A stretch of DNA of 64,000 nt from Adhaeribacter aquaticus DSM 16391 (GTDB taxonomy: Bacteria; Bacteroidota; Bacteroidia; Cytophagales; Hymenobacteraceae). The position numbers and the translations under genes are program-made. The notes under the pieces are model-generated. The model saw nothing but the letters and a program-made list of their open reading frames with translations. It did not search any database and was not told the DNA's origin. Below are positions 26,880 to 36,243 of this stretch, in pieces (position 1 is the stretch's first letter; every line of letters starts with the position of its first letter). Where the stretch lies: assembly GCF_000473365.1 (NCBI RefSeq), contig NZ_KI421517.1, forward strand, positions 2,443,504-2,507,503, given 5' to 3'.

Positions 26880-27572
26880 ATGCAAATAAAATTTCTAGGT
26901 ACCGGAGGCGCATTTGAGCCCCAATATTTTAATTCCGCTGCTATTTTAAATTTTTCGGGAAGTAAAATTTTGATTGATGCCGGCTTTACGGTCTACCCGC
27001 GCCTCGTGGAATTAAATCTGATTCTGAAAATAGAGTATATTTTACTCTCCCACCTGCATAACGACCATTGTGGAAGCCTGGCTAATATTTTATTGCATCA
27101 ACATCATAACGGAGCAGATCGCAAGCCAGTCATCCTGTACCAGACAGAAGACTTTAAAAACCAAATCGAGGAATTCTTAGCCATTCAGTTAAAAGACCCG
27201 GAAAAATACGCTGACTTCGCGCCTCTTCCCTCGGTACCCGGCATCATCTACCTCGACACGTATGGCAGGCATTCTGAGCAGTTTCAGACCTATAGCTTTC
27301 TAGTGGAGGAAGCTGGGGAACGAATAGTGTATTCCGGTGATTTGCGGGACACAGATTTCTTATTTGCTCATATTCTCACTTTGCCAGACTTACCAACTAC
27401 TGTTTTTCACGATATAGCTTTTCACCCGGAAAATACCGGTCATGCTTATTATACCATGCTCATGCCTTATCAGGAACAATACCGCATCTACGGCTACCAC
27501 TGCGATCCAACAAAAAATCCGGCTGACAATACCGTACCCTTGGTGTATTATCAGCCGGATTTTATGTATTAG
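26880..27572 (+). CDS. MBL-fold metallo-hydrolase
   Basis: 230 residues with the metallo-beta-lactamase fold. The zinc motif HLHNDH is at residues 58-63, an additional metal Asp is in YSGDLRDTDF, and a late His is in FHDIAF. The N-terminus MQIKFLGTGGAF resembles the RNase Z/ElaC and PhnP branch, but the domain lacks the flexible exosite arm of tRNase Z. Cytoplasmic. The substrate may be a phosphodiester or small ester and is not determined. It converges on the next gene with only a 6-bp gap and no visible terminator. Confidence 0.88.
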   Translation: MQIKFLGTGGAFEPQYFNSAAILNFSGSKILIDAGFTVYPRLVELNLILKIEYILLSHLHNDHCGSLANILLHQHHNGADRKPVILYQTEDFKNQIEEFLAIQLKDPEKYADFAPLPSVPGIIYLDTYGRHSEQFQTYSFLVEEAGERIVYSGDLRDTDFLFAHILTLPDLPTTVFHDIAFHPENTGHAYYTMLMPYQEQYRIYGYHCDPTKNPADNTVPLVYYQPDFMY

Positions 27573-27578
27573 CTAAAT

Positions 27579-28271
27579 CTATTTTTTCTTTAAATCGCCG
27601 TTCTTTATCTGTTCAATAAATTTCATCCAGGCAAATGGGTTTAAAACAGGATTATTGGTATAAGGATTGGGAGCAACGCCAGTTTGCCGATCCCGCTGCA
27701 ACTGTTGCATACTCATGGTATTCTGGAAATTAGCAGCCGGGCCCACATCTGTATTGGCAAATATCATAGCCATAACTTTTTCGTTCAAGCTTCTTTCCGG
27801 CCCGGTTAAGCTTCGCTCTGGTACTTTAAGTTTAAGAAAAGCTTGTTTAAACTCTCGTTCCGTTGGATAAGGCCAAACCCTAACTTCCGGAAGAACAGTT
27901 GGATCTTCGCTTAGCTCCAATACCACCGAATAACTATCCTTATTATAGTTTCTAGGAATTTTTACAGTTAAATGTTTATACCCCAGTGCCCGAATCACTA
28001 CACTATCTCCGGCCAGCACCGGCATGGAGAAGTACCCATAGGTATTAGTAATGGTACCACGTCCAGCTTTAGGAACAAAAACGGTAACACCAGGCACCCC
28101 AAATAAACTATCCCCGGTGGCCACTACCCCAGAAAATTGCACAACTTTTGGTTTTCCCTGGGCTTGGGCATCCATTATTGCCAGGGAAAGATTAAAAAAT
28201 AATAGCCCGCATATTATTACTTTCCAATGAAAAACAGCCCGGACTAAATAAGACTTTTTGGTTCTAAACAT
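27579..28271 (-). CDS. Exported carboxypeptidase-regulatory-like (CarboxypepD_reg) domain protein
   Basis: 230 residues. A signal peptide (about 1-38, ending DAQAQ) is followed by a transthyretin-like domain (FSGVVATGDSLFGVPGVTVFVP..GTITNTYGYFSMPV), the type found at the N-terminus of TonB-dependent receptors. There is no plug or barrel after it. The remaining 110 residues are charged, with EVRVWPYPTEREFKQAFL, a segment recurrent in Bacteroidota exported proteins. Probably periplasmic. Divergent from an ArsR gene (84 bp). Confidence 0.8.
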   Translation of the reverse strand: MFRTKKSYLVRAVFHWKVIICGLLFFNLSLAIMDAQAQGKPKVVQFSGVVATGDSLFGVPGVTVFVPKAGRGTITNTYGYFSMPVLAGDSVVIRALGYKHLTVKIPRNYNKDSYSVVLELSEDPTVLPEVRVWPYPTEREFKQAFLKLKVPERSLTGPERSLNEKVMAMIFANTDVGPAANFQNTMSMQQLQRDRQTGVAPNPYTNNPVLNPFAWMKFIEQIKNGDLKKK

Positions 28272-28328
28272 ATTTAAAATAACCTTTACAATTATACTCT
28301 TTTTTTAGCATCCTTGCTATTTATAGCC

Positions 28329-28336
28329 TAATTTTG
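28329..28336 (+). promoter_or_regulatory. Candidate -7 box for the ArsR gene
   Basis: Exact TAATTTTG 19 nt before the ATG at 28356. The nearest TTG is 12 nt upstream, too close for the consensus, so only the -7 element is supported. Confidence 0.45.
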
Positions 28337-28355
28337 TTTCAGCACCCATTCTACC

Positions 28356-28742
28356 ATGCGGCTCAAACATTTTAACGTCAATTTTGGCGAACAAGTATTT
28401 AAAGCGCTCGGCGACGAATCACGCATCCGCATCCTTAACCTTATTCATAAGAATAAAGAAATGTGTATTTCGGATGTGGAGCACGTTTTAGATTTTACGC
28501 AAACCAAAACTTCTAGGCATTTAATTTATTTAAAAAATTCAGGTTTAGTCACTTACAGGCGGGTAGATAATTGGGTTTATTATTATTTGCGCGACGAAAC
28601 CGCCGATTTGCTAAATCAGATTTTTGGTTACCTGGAAAAGGATGAAACCTTATTGAAAGACCAGGAAATTTACCAGATTTTATATTCTAACCGGGAACTG
28701 GCCGTTAATAAATTGCACAACCGCAAGTGGGTTTCCCGTTGA
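28356..28742 (+). CDS. ArsR-family transcriptional regulator
   Basis: 128 residues. A winged HTH spans residues about 10-85: FKALGDESRIRILNLI, then CISDVEHVLDFTQTKTSRHLIYLKNSGLV (recognition helix) and a wing with YRRVDNWVYYYL. One Cys precedes the recognition helix, but the classic arsenical or metal Cys pair is absent, so the signal may not be a metal. The neighbour on the same strand is a nucleotidase (82 bp). Targets are unknown. Confidence 0.9.
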   Translation: MRLKHFNVNFGEQVFKALGDESRIRILNLIHKNKEMCISDVEHVLDFTQTKTSRHLIYLKNSGLVTYRRVDNWVYYYLRDETADLLNQIFGYLEKDETLLKDQEIYQILYSNRELAVNKLHNRKWVSR

Positions 28743-28824
28743 ACCGGTTGCCTGTTTATATTTGTTGCCGCTAAAACATCTCTCCGCTTAAAGCGTTTTA
28801 CCAGTAGTACTCTTTCCGACCATT

Positions 28825-29535
28825 ATGGCCAAATATATTCCAAAACAATACCGCCACATTTTTTTTGATTTAGACCACACGCTTTGGGACTTTGAAAAGA
28901 ATGCAGCAGAAACCATTCTTTCCCTTTATGACAGCTACGAATTACATAAATTTGGCAAGTTTACTTCTACCGATTTTTATAAAAAATACAGCTATGTAAA
29001 TCAGCGGATGTGGCAACAATACCACGAAGGCAAGATCACTCAAAAGGAGCTCCGGGAGAAACGATTTGAATTAACACTAACCAAGCTGGGTTTAGAACCG
29101 GAACAGATACCCCATGGGCTGCACGAGTCTTTTTTAACAATTTGTCCAACTAAAACGGCTGTTTTTCCTTATTGCCACGAAACGCTGGATTACCTGAAAG
29201 AAAAATATGTGCTGCATATTATTACGAATGGGTTTAAAGATCAGCAGGCCATAAAAATGGCTTCTTCTAACCTAAACCAATATTTTACAGAGGTAATTAC
29301 TTCGGAATGTGCAGGTTGTTTAAAACCCCAGCGGCAAATATTTGAATATGCCTTAAATAAAACCGGCGTAAAAGCTTCAGATTGTTTAATGATTGGTGAT
29401 AGTTTAGAAGCCGATATATTAGGTGCCAAAAACGCTGGAATGGATCAGGTATTTTTTAACCCTGAAAAAAAGAAACATGCCCAGAACGTTACCTTTGAAA
29501 TAAGCTGCCTCAGCCAGCTAAAGCATATTCTTTAA
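28825..29535 (+). CDS. yjjG: YjjG-type HAD nucleotidase
   Basis: 236 residues. Haloacid dehalogenase fold with motif I DLDHTLWDF (Asp15 nucleophile, Asp17), motif II in HIITNGF, motif III Lys in CLKPQ and motif IV GDSLEADILGAKNAG. The family dephosphorylates noncanonical pyrimidine nucleotides (housecleaning 5'-nucleotidase). Length and motif order match YjjG. An exact TATATTTG (28757-28764) upstream may be its -7 box. Cytoplasmic. Confidence 0.9.
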   Translation: MAKYIPKQYRHIFFDLDHTLWDFEKNAAETILSLYDSYELHKFGKFTSTDFYKKYSYVNQRMWQQYHEGKITQKELREKRFELTLTKLGLEPEQIPHGLHESFLTICPTKTAVFPYCHETLDYLKEKYVLHIITNGFKDQQAIKMASSNLNQYFTEVITSECAGCLKPQRQIFEYALNKTGVKASDCLMIGDSLEADILGAKNAGMDQVFFNPEKKKHAQNVTFEISCLSQLKHIL

Positions 29536-29626
29536 TTAATGTTTTTGCTTATTTTTCCTGCCAGGGAAAAGTGATGCTTCAACAGGAATTTTCGTACCAT
29601 TTAGAACTGACACAAAAGACAAAACT

Positions 29627-31255
29627 ATGTCCGGATTTTTTAAAGTACCTACTCCGGTAAACGAGCCGGTAAAAACTTACGCACCAGGTTCGCCGGAACG
29701 AACCGAATTACAACAAACGCTTAAAGAACTTAAAAGCAAACAGGTAGATATACCCATGTATATTGGCGGACAGGAAGTCCGGACAGACAATAAACAACCT
29801 TTATCGCCTCCTCATGAGCACCAGCATATTTTAGGCTATTTTCATGAGGGCGATGCCGACCATGTGCAGCAAGCCATAGATGCCGCTCTGGCCGCTAAAG
29901 AAGCCTGGTCTGAAATGCCCTGGCAAAGCCGGGCAGCAATTTTCCTGAAAGCAGCCGAACTATTAGCCGGTCCGTTCCGGGCAAGAATGAATGCGGCTAC
30001 GATGCTGGGGCAATCTAAAAATGTTTACCAGGCCGAAATTGACTCGGCCTGCGAACTGATAGATTTCCTCCGGTTTAATGTAGCTTTTATGACCGAGATT
30101 TATGCCCAGCAGCCACAATCGGCACCGGGTGTATGGAATCGGTTAGAACATCGCCCGCTGGAAGGGTTTGTCTTCGCCTTAACCCCCTTTAACTTTACCG
30201 CTATTGCCGGTAATTTATCTGTTGCACCGGCTTTAATGGGTAATGTTATTGTCTGGAAACCCGCTTATACCCAGATTTACTCAGCGCAGGTAATTATGGA
30301 ATTATTTAAAGCGGCTGGTGTACCCGATGGCGTTATTAATTTAATTTATGTAGATGGGCCGGTAGCCGGCGAGGTTATATTTAAGCATCCTGATTTTGCC
30401 GGTGTCCATTTTACTGGCAGTACTTCCGTGTTCCAAAGCATCTGGCAAACCATCGGCAACAATATTCAAAAGTACAAAGGCTATCCGCGTATAGTAGGCG
30501 AAACCGGTGGTAAAGATTTTATCTTAGCTCACCCTTCTGCTGATGCGAAAGCCTTAGCCGTGGCCATTTCGCGAGGTGCATTTGAGTACCAGGGCCAAAA
30601 ATGTTCGGCTGCCTCCCGTGCTTATGTTCCTGCCAATATTTGGGAAGAAGTAAAGCAATATGTACAGGAAGACCTGAAATCTTTTAAAATGGGTTCTACC
30701 GAGGATTTTGCCAATTTTATTAACGCTGTAATAGATGAAAAGTCTTTTAATAAACTAGCCAAATACATTGATGCCGCTAAGAATGATCCGGAAGTAGAGA
30801 TTATTGCGGGTGGCAATTATGATAAGTCAGTAGGTTATTTTGTAGAACCTACTCTGATCCTGACCCATAACCCGCTGTATGTAACCATGTGTGAAGAGTT
30901 ATTTGGCCCGGTATTAACTGTTTATGTATATCAACCCGAAAATTTTGAAGAGACATTAGAATTGGTTAATTCAACATCGCCGTATGGCTTAACTGGTGCC
31001 GTTTTCTCCCAGGATCGGGCAGCTATTGATTTAGCTACTAAAAAGTTACTGCACGCCGCCGGCAACTTCTATATTAACGATAAACCAACTGGCGCGGTAG
31101 TGGGTCAGCAACCATTTGGTGGTTCTCGTGCTTCCGGTACAAACGATAAAGCGGGTTCTGTATTTAACCTTATTCGCTGGACATCTACTAGGACTATAAA
31201 AGAAACCTTTGTACCAGCAGTAGATTATCGGTACCCCTTCTTACAAAATGAATAA
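29627..31255 (+). CDS. pruA: L-glutamate gamma-semialdehyde (P5C) dehydrogenase
   Basis: 542 residues, the length of single-function 1-pyrroline-5-carboxylate dehydrogenases. It oxidises glutamate semialdehyde to glutamate with NAD in proline catabolism. The catalytic cysteine is Cys326 in GQKCSAAS, and the general-base glutamate is in VGETGGKDF. FNFTAIAGNL and PFGGSRASGTNDKAG are family signatures. Proline dehydrogenase (putA/prodh) is not in the window. A perfect terminator follows at 31282. Confidence 0.96.
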   Translation: MSGFFKVPTPVNEPVKTYAPGSPERTELQQTLKELKSKQVDIPMYIGGQEVRTDNKQPLSPPHEHQHILGYFHEGDADHVQQAIDAALAAKEAWSEMPWQSRAAIFLKAAELLAGPFRARMNAATMLGQSKNVYQAEIDSACELIDFLRFNVAFMTEIYAQQPQSAPGVWNRLEHRPLEGFVFALTPFNFTAIAGNLSVAPALMGNVIVWKPAYTQIYSAQVIMELFKAAGVPDGVINLIYVDGPVAGEVIFKHPDFAGVHFTGSTSVFQSIWQTIGNNIQKYKGYPRIVGETGGKDFILAHPSADAKALAVAISRGAFEYQGQKCSAASRAYVPANIWEEVKQYVQEDLKSFKMGSTEDFANFINAVIDEKSFNKLAKYIDAAKNDPEVEIIAGGNYDKSVGYFVEPTLILTHNPLYVTMCEELFGPVLTVYVYQPENFEETLELVNSTSPYGLTGAVFSQDRAAIDLATKKLLHAAGNFYINDKPTGAVVGQQPFGGSRASGTNDKAGSVFNLIRWTSTRTIKETFVPAVDYRYPFLQNE

Positions 31256-31281
31256 TAATTGAGTGTAGACCCAAGTATTAT

Positions 31282-31323
31282 AATTAAAAAGGCCGCCTTA
31301 TTTATAAAGCGGCCTTTTTAATT
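31282..31323. terminator. Bidirectional terminator between pruA and the M13 peptidase gene
   Basis: A perfect 15-bp stem (AATTAAAAAGGCCGC and its complement), with U-runs usable on both strands. Confidence 0.9.
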
Positions 31324-31333
31324 AATTTATAAT

Positions 31334-33439
31334 TTACCAGATCCGGATACGGTCTTCCGGTTTCCGGTATAGTTTATCACCAGGCTTAACATTAAAAGCC
31401 TCATACCAGGCATCCATGTTTACCGGCGCCCCAATAGTACGATACTCACCCGGTGCGTGTGGATCGGTTAAAATTAGCTGGGAAGCCGTTTCGGGCAAGG
31501 TATTACCCCGCCATACTTGCGCCCACGACAAAAAGAATCGTTGATCAGGGGTAAAACCGTCTATCTTCTCTTTCGATTTACCTTGTTTGGTCATTTTAAA
31601 TGCTTCGTAGGCGGCACTTAAACCGCCCAAATCGCCAATGTTTTCGCCCAATGTCAATTTACCGTTTACGTGAATAGTATCAAGTACTGTGTAAGCATCA
31701 AACTGCTTTTGCAAGGCAGCAGCTTTCTCCTTGAATTTAGCTAAATCTTCAGGCGTCCACCAGTTACGTAAGGTTCCATCCTTGTCGTATTGGCTACCGG
31801 AATCGTCAAAACCATGGGAGATTTCGTGCCCGATTACTGCGCCAATTCCACCATAATTTACGGCATCATCCGCATTGGGGTCGAAGAATGGGAACTGTAA
31901 AATACCAGCCGGAAACACAATTTCATTCATTACCGGATTATAGTAAGCGTTTACCGTAGGCGGTGTCATTCCCCAACGGGTTTTGTCTACTGGCTTACCT
32001 AACTGGCTAACCATATAGTTGTAATCCCAAATATTTGAGTTTCGCACATTCTGGAAGAAGGCGTTGCGGCTAATTTGTAATCCATCATAATTCTTCCAAT
32101 TATCAGGATATGCAATTTTTGGAGTAAAAGCATGCAATTTGGCTAAGGCTTTTTCTTTCGTAGCCGGGCTCATCCAATCTAAGTTTTTAATCCGGATTTC
32201 GTAGGCTTTAATCAGGTTACTGATCATGGATTCCATCCGTGCTTTAGCTTCGGGCTTAAAATATTTTTGTACATATAACTGCCCTAGTAATTCACCAACC
32301 GCATTATCGGTTAAAGTAGCCATGCGCTGCCAGCGCGGGGTTGGTACTTTCTGTCCGGTCAGCACCTGGTTAAAAGCGAAGTTGGCATTTACAAAATCAG
32401 TACTTAAATAAGGTGCCGCTGATTTTAATATATTCCATTGCAGGTAAGTTTGCCAATCTTTTACCGGAGTAGAGACCAATAGGCTATTGAGCTCTTTGAA
32501 AAAGTTAGGGGAATTCACCAGCAACGAATCTTCACCGGTAACTTTCATCTTACCTAACAGGCTATTCCAGTTAATATTCGGGGTAGTTTTACTGAATTCG
32601 CTAATGGCAAATTTATTATAAGTTCTGTGTGGATCACGCAGCTCTACCCGGCTCAATTGAGCCGCTGCCATTTTCTTCTCCAGATTGAAAATAGTTTCGG
32701 CATTTTGCTGAGCTACAGCCGGAGAAACACCAGTTAAGGTAAAAAGTTTGGTTATATAATTTTTATACCCCTCCTGCACCTTTAAACTCCGGGCATCCGT
32801 TTTCAAATAATAATCTTTATCGGGTAATGAAGTACCACCCTGGCTAATCTGAGGAATATTTTTAGTTGGGTTCTTCCGGTCCTGACCTACATAAAAACCA
32901 AACATCGGTGAAGCAGCCCCGGAAGTACGCAGCGCTGCTACTTGATCCAGCACTCCATTTAAGTCTTTAACCGCACCAGCTTTCTGTAAGTCTGCTTTAA
33001 TTGGGGCATAGCCGAGCTTATCAATCGCATTGCTATCCATGGCTGCCGCATAAAAATCGCCAACCCGCTTTTCTACCGAACCAGCCGCCGCATTTTTATT
33101 CTGGGCTGCCTCATTTACCAAGCCTTTTACAGCATTGATATTAAAATCGCGGAGTACATGAAAACTTCCCCAGCGGGTCTCTTTAGCCGGGATCGGGTTA
33201 TTTTTAATCCAGGTTCCACTGGCATAGGTATAAAAGTCGTCTCCGGGTTTTACCGAAAGATTCATGTTAGTTTTATCTATGAAAGGCTTTTTAGAAACCG
33301 ACTTGGCACTTTTAGGAGACCCGGTGAGGGTTTGGGATTTAGAATCAATGCGATTTTGTGCCGAAGCTCCCAAAAACCCAAAAACCGCCGTACTTACTAA
33401 TAATAATTTAATTTTACGCTTTGAACTGAAAATCATCAT
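31334..33439 (-). CDS. Secreted M13-family zinc metallopeptidase (neprilysin-like)
   Basis: 701 residues. A signal peptide (about 1-28, GASAQ) is followed by the M13 N-terminal domain (MNLSVKPGDDFYTYASGTWIK). The zinc motif HEISHGFDD is near residue 536, and the third zinc ligand is in GENIGDLGG. The substrate-binding VNAYYNP is also present. M13 enzymes cleave peptides, here probably in the periplasm or outside the cell. Two adjacent start Mets (33439, 33436) are equivalent. The gene stands alone between terminators. Confidence 0.94.
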   Translation of the reverse strand: MMIFSSKRKIKLLLVSTAVFGFLGASAQNRIDSKSQTLTGSPKSAKSVSKKPFIDKTNMNLSVKPGDDFYTYASGTWIKNNPIPAKETRWGSFHVLRDFNINAVKGLVNEAAQNKNAAAGSVEKRVGDFYAAAMDSNAIDKLGYAPIKADLQKAGAVKDLNGVLDQVAALRTSGAASPMFGFYVGQDRKNPTKNIPQISQGGTSLPDKDYYLKTDARSLKVQEGYKNYITKLFTLTGVSPAVAQQNAETIFNLEKKMAAAQLSRVELRDPHRTYNKFAISEFSKTTPNINWNSLLGKMKVTGEDSLLVNSPNFFKELNSLLVSTPVKDWQTYLQWNILKSAAPYLSTDFVNANFAFNQVLTGQKVPTPRWQRMATLTDNAVGELLGQLYVQKYFKPEAKARMESMISNLIKAYEIRIKNLDWMSPATKEKALAKLHAFTPKIAYPDNWKNYDGLQISRNAFFQNVRNSNIWDYNYMVSQLGKPVDKTRWGMTPPTVNAYYNPVMNEIVFPAGILQFPFFDPNADDAVNYGGIGAVIGHEISHGFDDSGSQYDKDGTLRNWWTPEDLAKFKEKAAALQKQFDAYTVLDTIHVNGKLTLGENIGDLGGLSAAYEAFKMTKQGKSKEKIDGFTPDQRFFLSWAQVWRGNTLPETASQLILTDPHAPGEYRTIGAPVNMDAWYEAFNVKPGDKLYRKPEDRIRIW

Positions 33440-33618
33440 GTATTTTTTAATGAAACTTACTAAACCTTGTTCGTAGGTTTATTTTAGAACAAAATTACTG
33501 GATAAAGTTTGTCTATGCTTATATCCGGTAAAATCACTTTTAATCCTAAGATTGAACGAAGAATTATAAGCCAAAATTTCAAAAGCTACCGTATACCTGA
33601 TATTTAAAAAGCAGAACT

Positions 33619-33843
33619 ATGAAAGAAGAAGATAAAGACAAATCAGCTAAAGCCGTAGTAGCCGAAGGAGAAAAAGTAACGGGCGGGTCTGATGGATCCG
33701 AAACAACCGGGCCAGACGAAAATGCAGGGGTAGTTACGCCTCCTAATTTAGGGGAAGACACCAGCAATGAATCTGAAACCAAGAAAGAGGACATGGATAG
33801 CTATAACGAACATCCGGACCAGGCAAAGGTTGGTGGTGGATAA
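33619..33843 (+). CDS. Small acidic, low-complexity protein
   Basis: 74 residues, rich in Glu, Asp, Lys, Ser and Gly; almost no hydrophobic core, so probably disordered and cytoplasmic. It has a plausible ATG and ends 20 bp before a good terminator (33863), which supports real expression. I recognise no family. The opposite-strand frame (33579-33794) is less likely, because the terminator orientation and composition favour this one. Confidence 0.6.
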   Translation: MKEEDKDKSAKAVVAEGEKVTGGSDGSETTGPDENAGVVTPPNLGEDTSNESETKKEDMDSYNEHPDQAKVGGG

Positions 33844-33862
33844 AATTATTTTTTAGTTTATA

Positions 33863-33890
33863 AAAAAGAGGCGCACCTGCGTCTCTTTTT
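33863..33890 (+). terminator. Terminator after the small acidic protein gene
   Basis: AAAAAGAG/CTCTTTTT arms extended by a G-U pair and CGC/GCG around a 4-nt loop. Confidence 0.8.
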
Positions 33891-34020
33891 GTTTAATATA
33901 CCGGTACCACCCAGTTTGTTTGATTTAATAGGCGCTTAAATAATAAAGCTGTAATTTTATGTTTTAATAAACTTCTGCCTCGGCGCATTTGTTTTAATTT
34001 AATTAAGCCCAATAGTACCT

Positions 34021-36225
34021 TTGAAAAAGCCCGTAACTCTGCTTATTACCCCTCCGCTTACACAGCTGAACACGCCGTATCCGGCCACTCCCTACCTAAA
34101 AGGTTTTTTAGGTAAAAAAGGGTTTACGGTACATCAGGCGGATTTCGGTATTGAGCTGGTACTGAAGCTATTTTCCAAAGCAGGCTTAACCCGTGCTTTT
34201 GCAGCAGCAGAACAAAAAGAGCAAGAGCTTTCAGATAATAGCAACCGTATTTTGCGCCTGAAGCCCTACTATTTGCAGACGATTGAGCCCGTAATCCGGT
34301 TTTTACAGAACAAGGACAATACCCTGGCCCAGCAAATCTGCTACAATAGTTTCTTGCCGGAGGCTTCCCGATTCGATCAGATAGCCGATCTGGAATATGC
34401 TTTTGGGAACATGGGGATTACCGACCGGGCCCGCCATTTGGCTACCTTGTACTTAGAGGACTTAGGCGATCTAATTCAGGAAGCCGTTTGCCCCTACTTC
34501 GGGTTCAGCCGGTACGCCGACAAGCTGGCTATGTCGGCCACCACGTTTGATGCCTTAGAATTAGCTTTAAACGAGGAGCCCAACTTAGTAGATCAAATGC
34601 TGTTAGAATTAATTGCCGATAAGCTTACCCAGGTTAAGCCGGACATGGTAGGCTTTTCTATTCCTTTCCCGGGTAATTTGTACGGTGGTTTACGCTTGGC
34701 ACAATACATTAAAGCCTATAATCCCGAAATAAAAACGTTGATGGGTGGCGGCTACCCGAATACGGAGCTTCGCAGCCTAAACGAACTTAAACTGTTCCGT
34801 TACATTGATTTTGTTACGCTGGACGATGGAGAAGGTCCGTGGCTCAAGATTATGGAATACTGGCAAGGACAACGACCAGCTAACCAATTGCAACGGACTT
34901 TCATGTTGGAAAATGAGCAGGTAGTTTATCAGAATAACTGCACCGATCCGGATATACCGCATACCGAAGTAGGCACGCCTGATTACAGTGATTTACCTTT
35001 GCCGGATTATTTATCGGTAATTGAAGTTACCAACCCCATGCACCGGCTTTGGAGCGATGGCCGCTGGAATAAATTAACGGTAGCACATGGCTGTTACTGG
35101 AAACGCTGCTCTTTCTGCGATATTACCTTAGATTACATTTCGCGTTACGAAACGGCACCGGCTACTTTATTAGTCGACCGCATTGAAGAAATAATAGCCC
35201 AAACGGGTCAGACCGGTTTTCATTTTGTAGACGAAGCAGCTCCCCCTCTGGCCCTTCGTGATTTAGCCATTGAATTACTGCGCCGGAATGTAAAAATTAC
35301 CTGGTGGGGCAATATTCGTTTCGAAAAAACTTTCACCCCTGATATCTGTCGGTTACTGGCAGCGTCGGGCTGTATTGCTGTTTCCGGGGGATTAGAAGTA
35401 GCCTCGGACCGATTACTTGCACTAATGGAAAAAGGCGTTACCATTTCGCAAGTGGCCCGGGTTACGGATGGATTTACCGCCTCCGGCATTATGGTGCACG
35501 CTTACCTCATGTATGGCTTCCCCACCCAAACAGCTCAGGAAACCATTGACTCCCTGGAAGTAGTGCGCCAGTTATTTGAGAATAATGTTATTCAATCCGG
35601 TTTCTGGCATCGCTTTTCGATGACCGCTCATAGCCCCGTTGGAAAGAATCCGGAAAAATACGGTGTAGTTAAGGTGGGGCCACCAGCAGGAAACTTTGCT
35701 AATAATGATTTGTGGCACAAGGATCCGAAAGGAGCCGATCATGAATTATTTGGAGCCGGTTTATCTAAATCTATCTACAATTACATGCATGGCATTGGCC
35801 TGGAAGAGCCTTTGCAATTTTGGTTCGATTTTAAAGTCCCTCGCCCAACGCATCCGCGGCATTTGATTGCACAGGCTATTTCGGTTTCTCCTAAGCCCGA
35901 TGGTGAAAAAAAGAACTTACGGGTATTTTGGTTAGGCAATATTCCTGCATTAGAAATAGTTAAAACCCAGAAAAAAGGGAAGCTAATAGAACGGGCAGTA
36001 CTTACTTTTTATGAAAAAGCTGAGGACATTCAGCTTAAAACCACCCCGGTTATTGGGCAGTGGCTGGCCCAGATTCTTAGCTTGCTCAATCAGGATTATC
36101 AGACTAAAATCTTATTAAAAGAGCTGGAACTATCTTTTCCTCCGGAAGCCAATATGCCTTTTGCACAGTTCCTGATATCACCGGAATGGCTGTTGCTCCG
36201 CGAAAAAGGAATGTTAATAATCTAG
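34021..36225 (+). CDS. B12-binding-domain radical SAM enzyme
   Basis: 734 residues. The N-terminal half is a cobalamin-binding-like Rossmann region (VGFSIPFPGNLYGGLRLAQYI, TLMGGGYPNTELR) without the base-off D-x-H-x-x-G motif. The radical SAM domain begins with HGCYWKRCSFCD, where Cys358, Cys363 and Cys366 are spaced C-x4-C-x2-C, one residue longer than the usual C-x3-C-x2-C. IAVSGGLEVASDRLL and MVHAYLMYGFPTQT follow. Such enzymes methylate or rearrange unactivated carbons; the substrate is unknown. The start must be TTG at 34021: a stop lies at 34000 and no ATG precedes the conserved LLITPPLTQLNTPYPATPYL. No partner gene adjoins it. Confidence 0.88.
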   Translation: MKKPVTLLITPPLTQLNTPYPATPYLKGFLGKKGFTVHQADFGIELVLKLFSKAGLTRAFAAAEQKEQELSDNSNRILRLKPYYLQTIEPVIRFLQNKDNTLAQQICYNSFLPEASRFDQIADLEYAFGNMGITDRARHLATLYLEDLGDLIQEAVCPYFGFSRYADKLAMSATTFDALELALNEEPNLVDQMLLELIADKLTQVKPDMVGFSIPFPGNLYGGLRLAQYIKAYNPEIKTLMGGGYPNTELRSLNELKLFRYIDFVTLDDGEGPWLKIMEYWQGQRPANQLQRTFMLENEQVVYQNNCTDPDIPHTEVGTPDYSDLPLPDYLSVIEVTNPMHRLWSDGRWNKLTVAHGCYWKRCSFCDITLDYISRYETAPATLLVDRIEEIIAQTGQTGFHFVDEAAPPLALRDLAIELLRRNVKITWWGNIRFEKTFTPDICRLLAASGCIAVSGGLEVASDRLLALMEKGVTISQVARVTDGFTASGIMVHAYLMYGFPTQTAQETIDSLEVVRQLFENNVIQSGFWHRFSMTAHSPVGKNPEKYGVVKVGPPAGNFANNDLWHKDPKGADHELFGAGLSKSIYNYMHGIGLEEPLQFWFDFKVPRPTHPRHLIAQAISVSPKPDGEKKNLRVFWLGNIPALEIVKTQKKGKLIERAVLTFYEKAEDIQLKTTPVIGQWLAQILSLLNQDYQTKILLKELELSFPPEANMPFAQFLISPEWLLLREKGMLII

Positions 36226-36243
36226 AGCTAACTCTTGTTAACC

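Noticed and set aside
33844-34020. Cobalamin riboswitch before the B12 radical SAM gene
   Set aside because: The 177-bp spacer holds a terminator and AT-rich sequence, but no B12-box-like element or multi-stem structure. None was seen before meaB either.
34016-34023. TACCTTTG as the promoter of the B12 radical SAM gene
   Set aside because: It overlaps the only possible start codon, and TTG is found at 24 nt rather than 19-20 nt, so it is probably coincidental.
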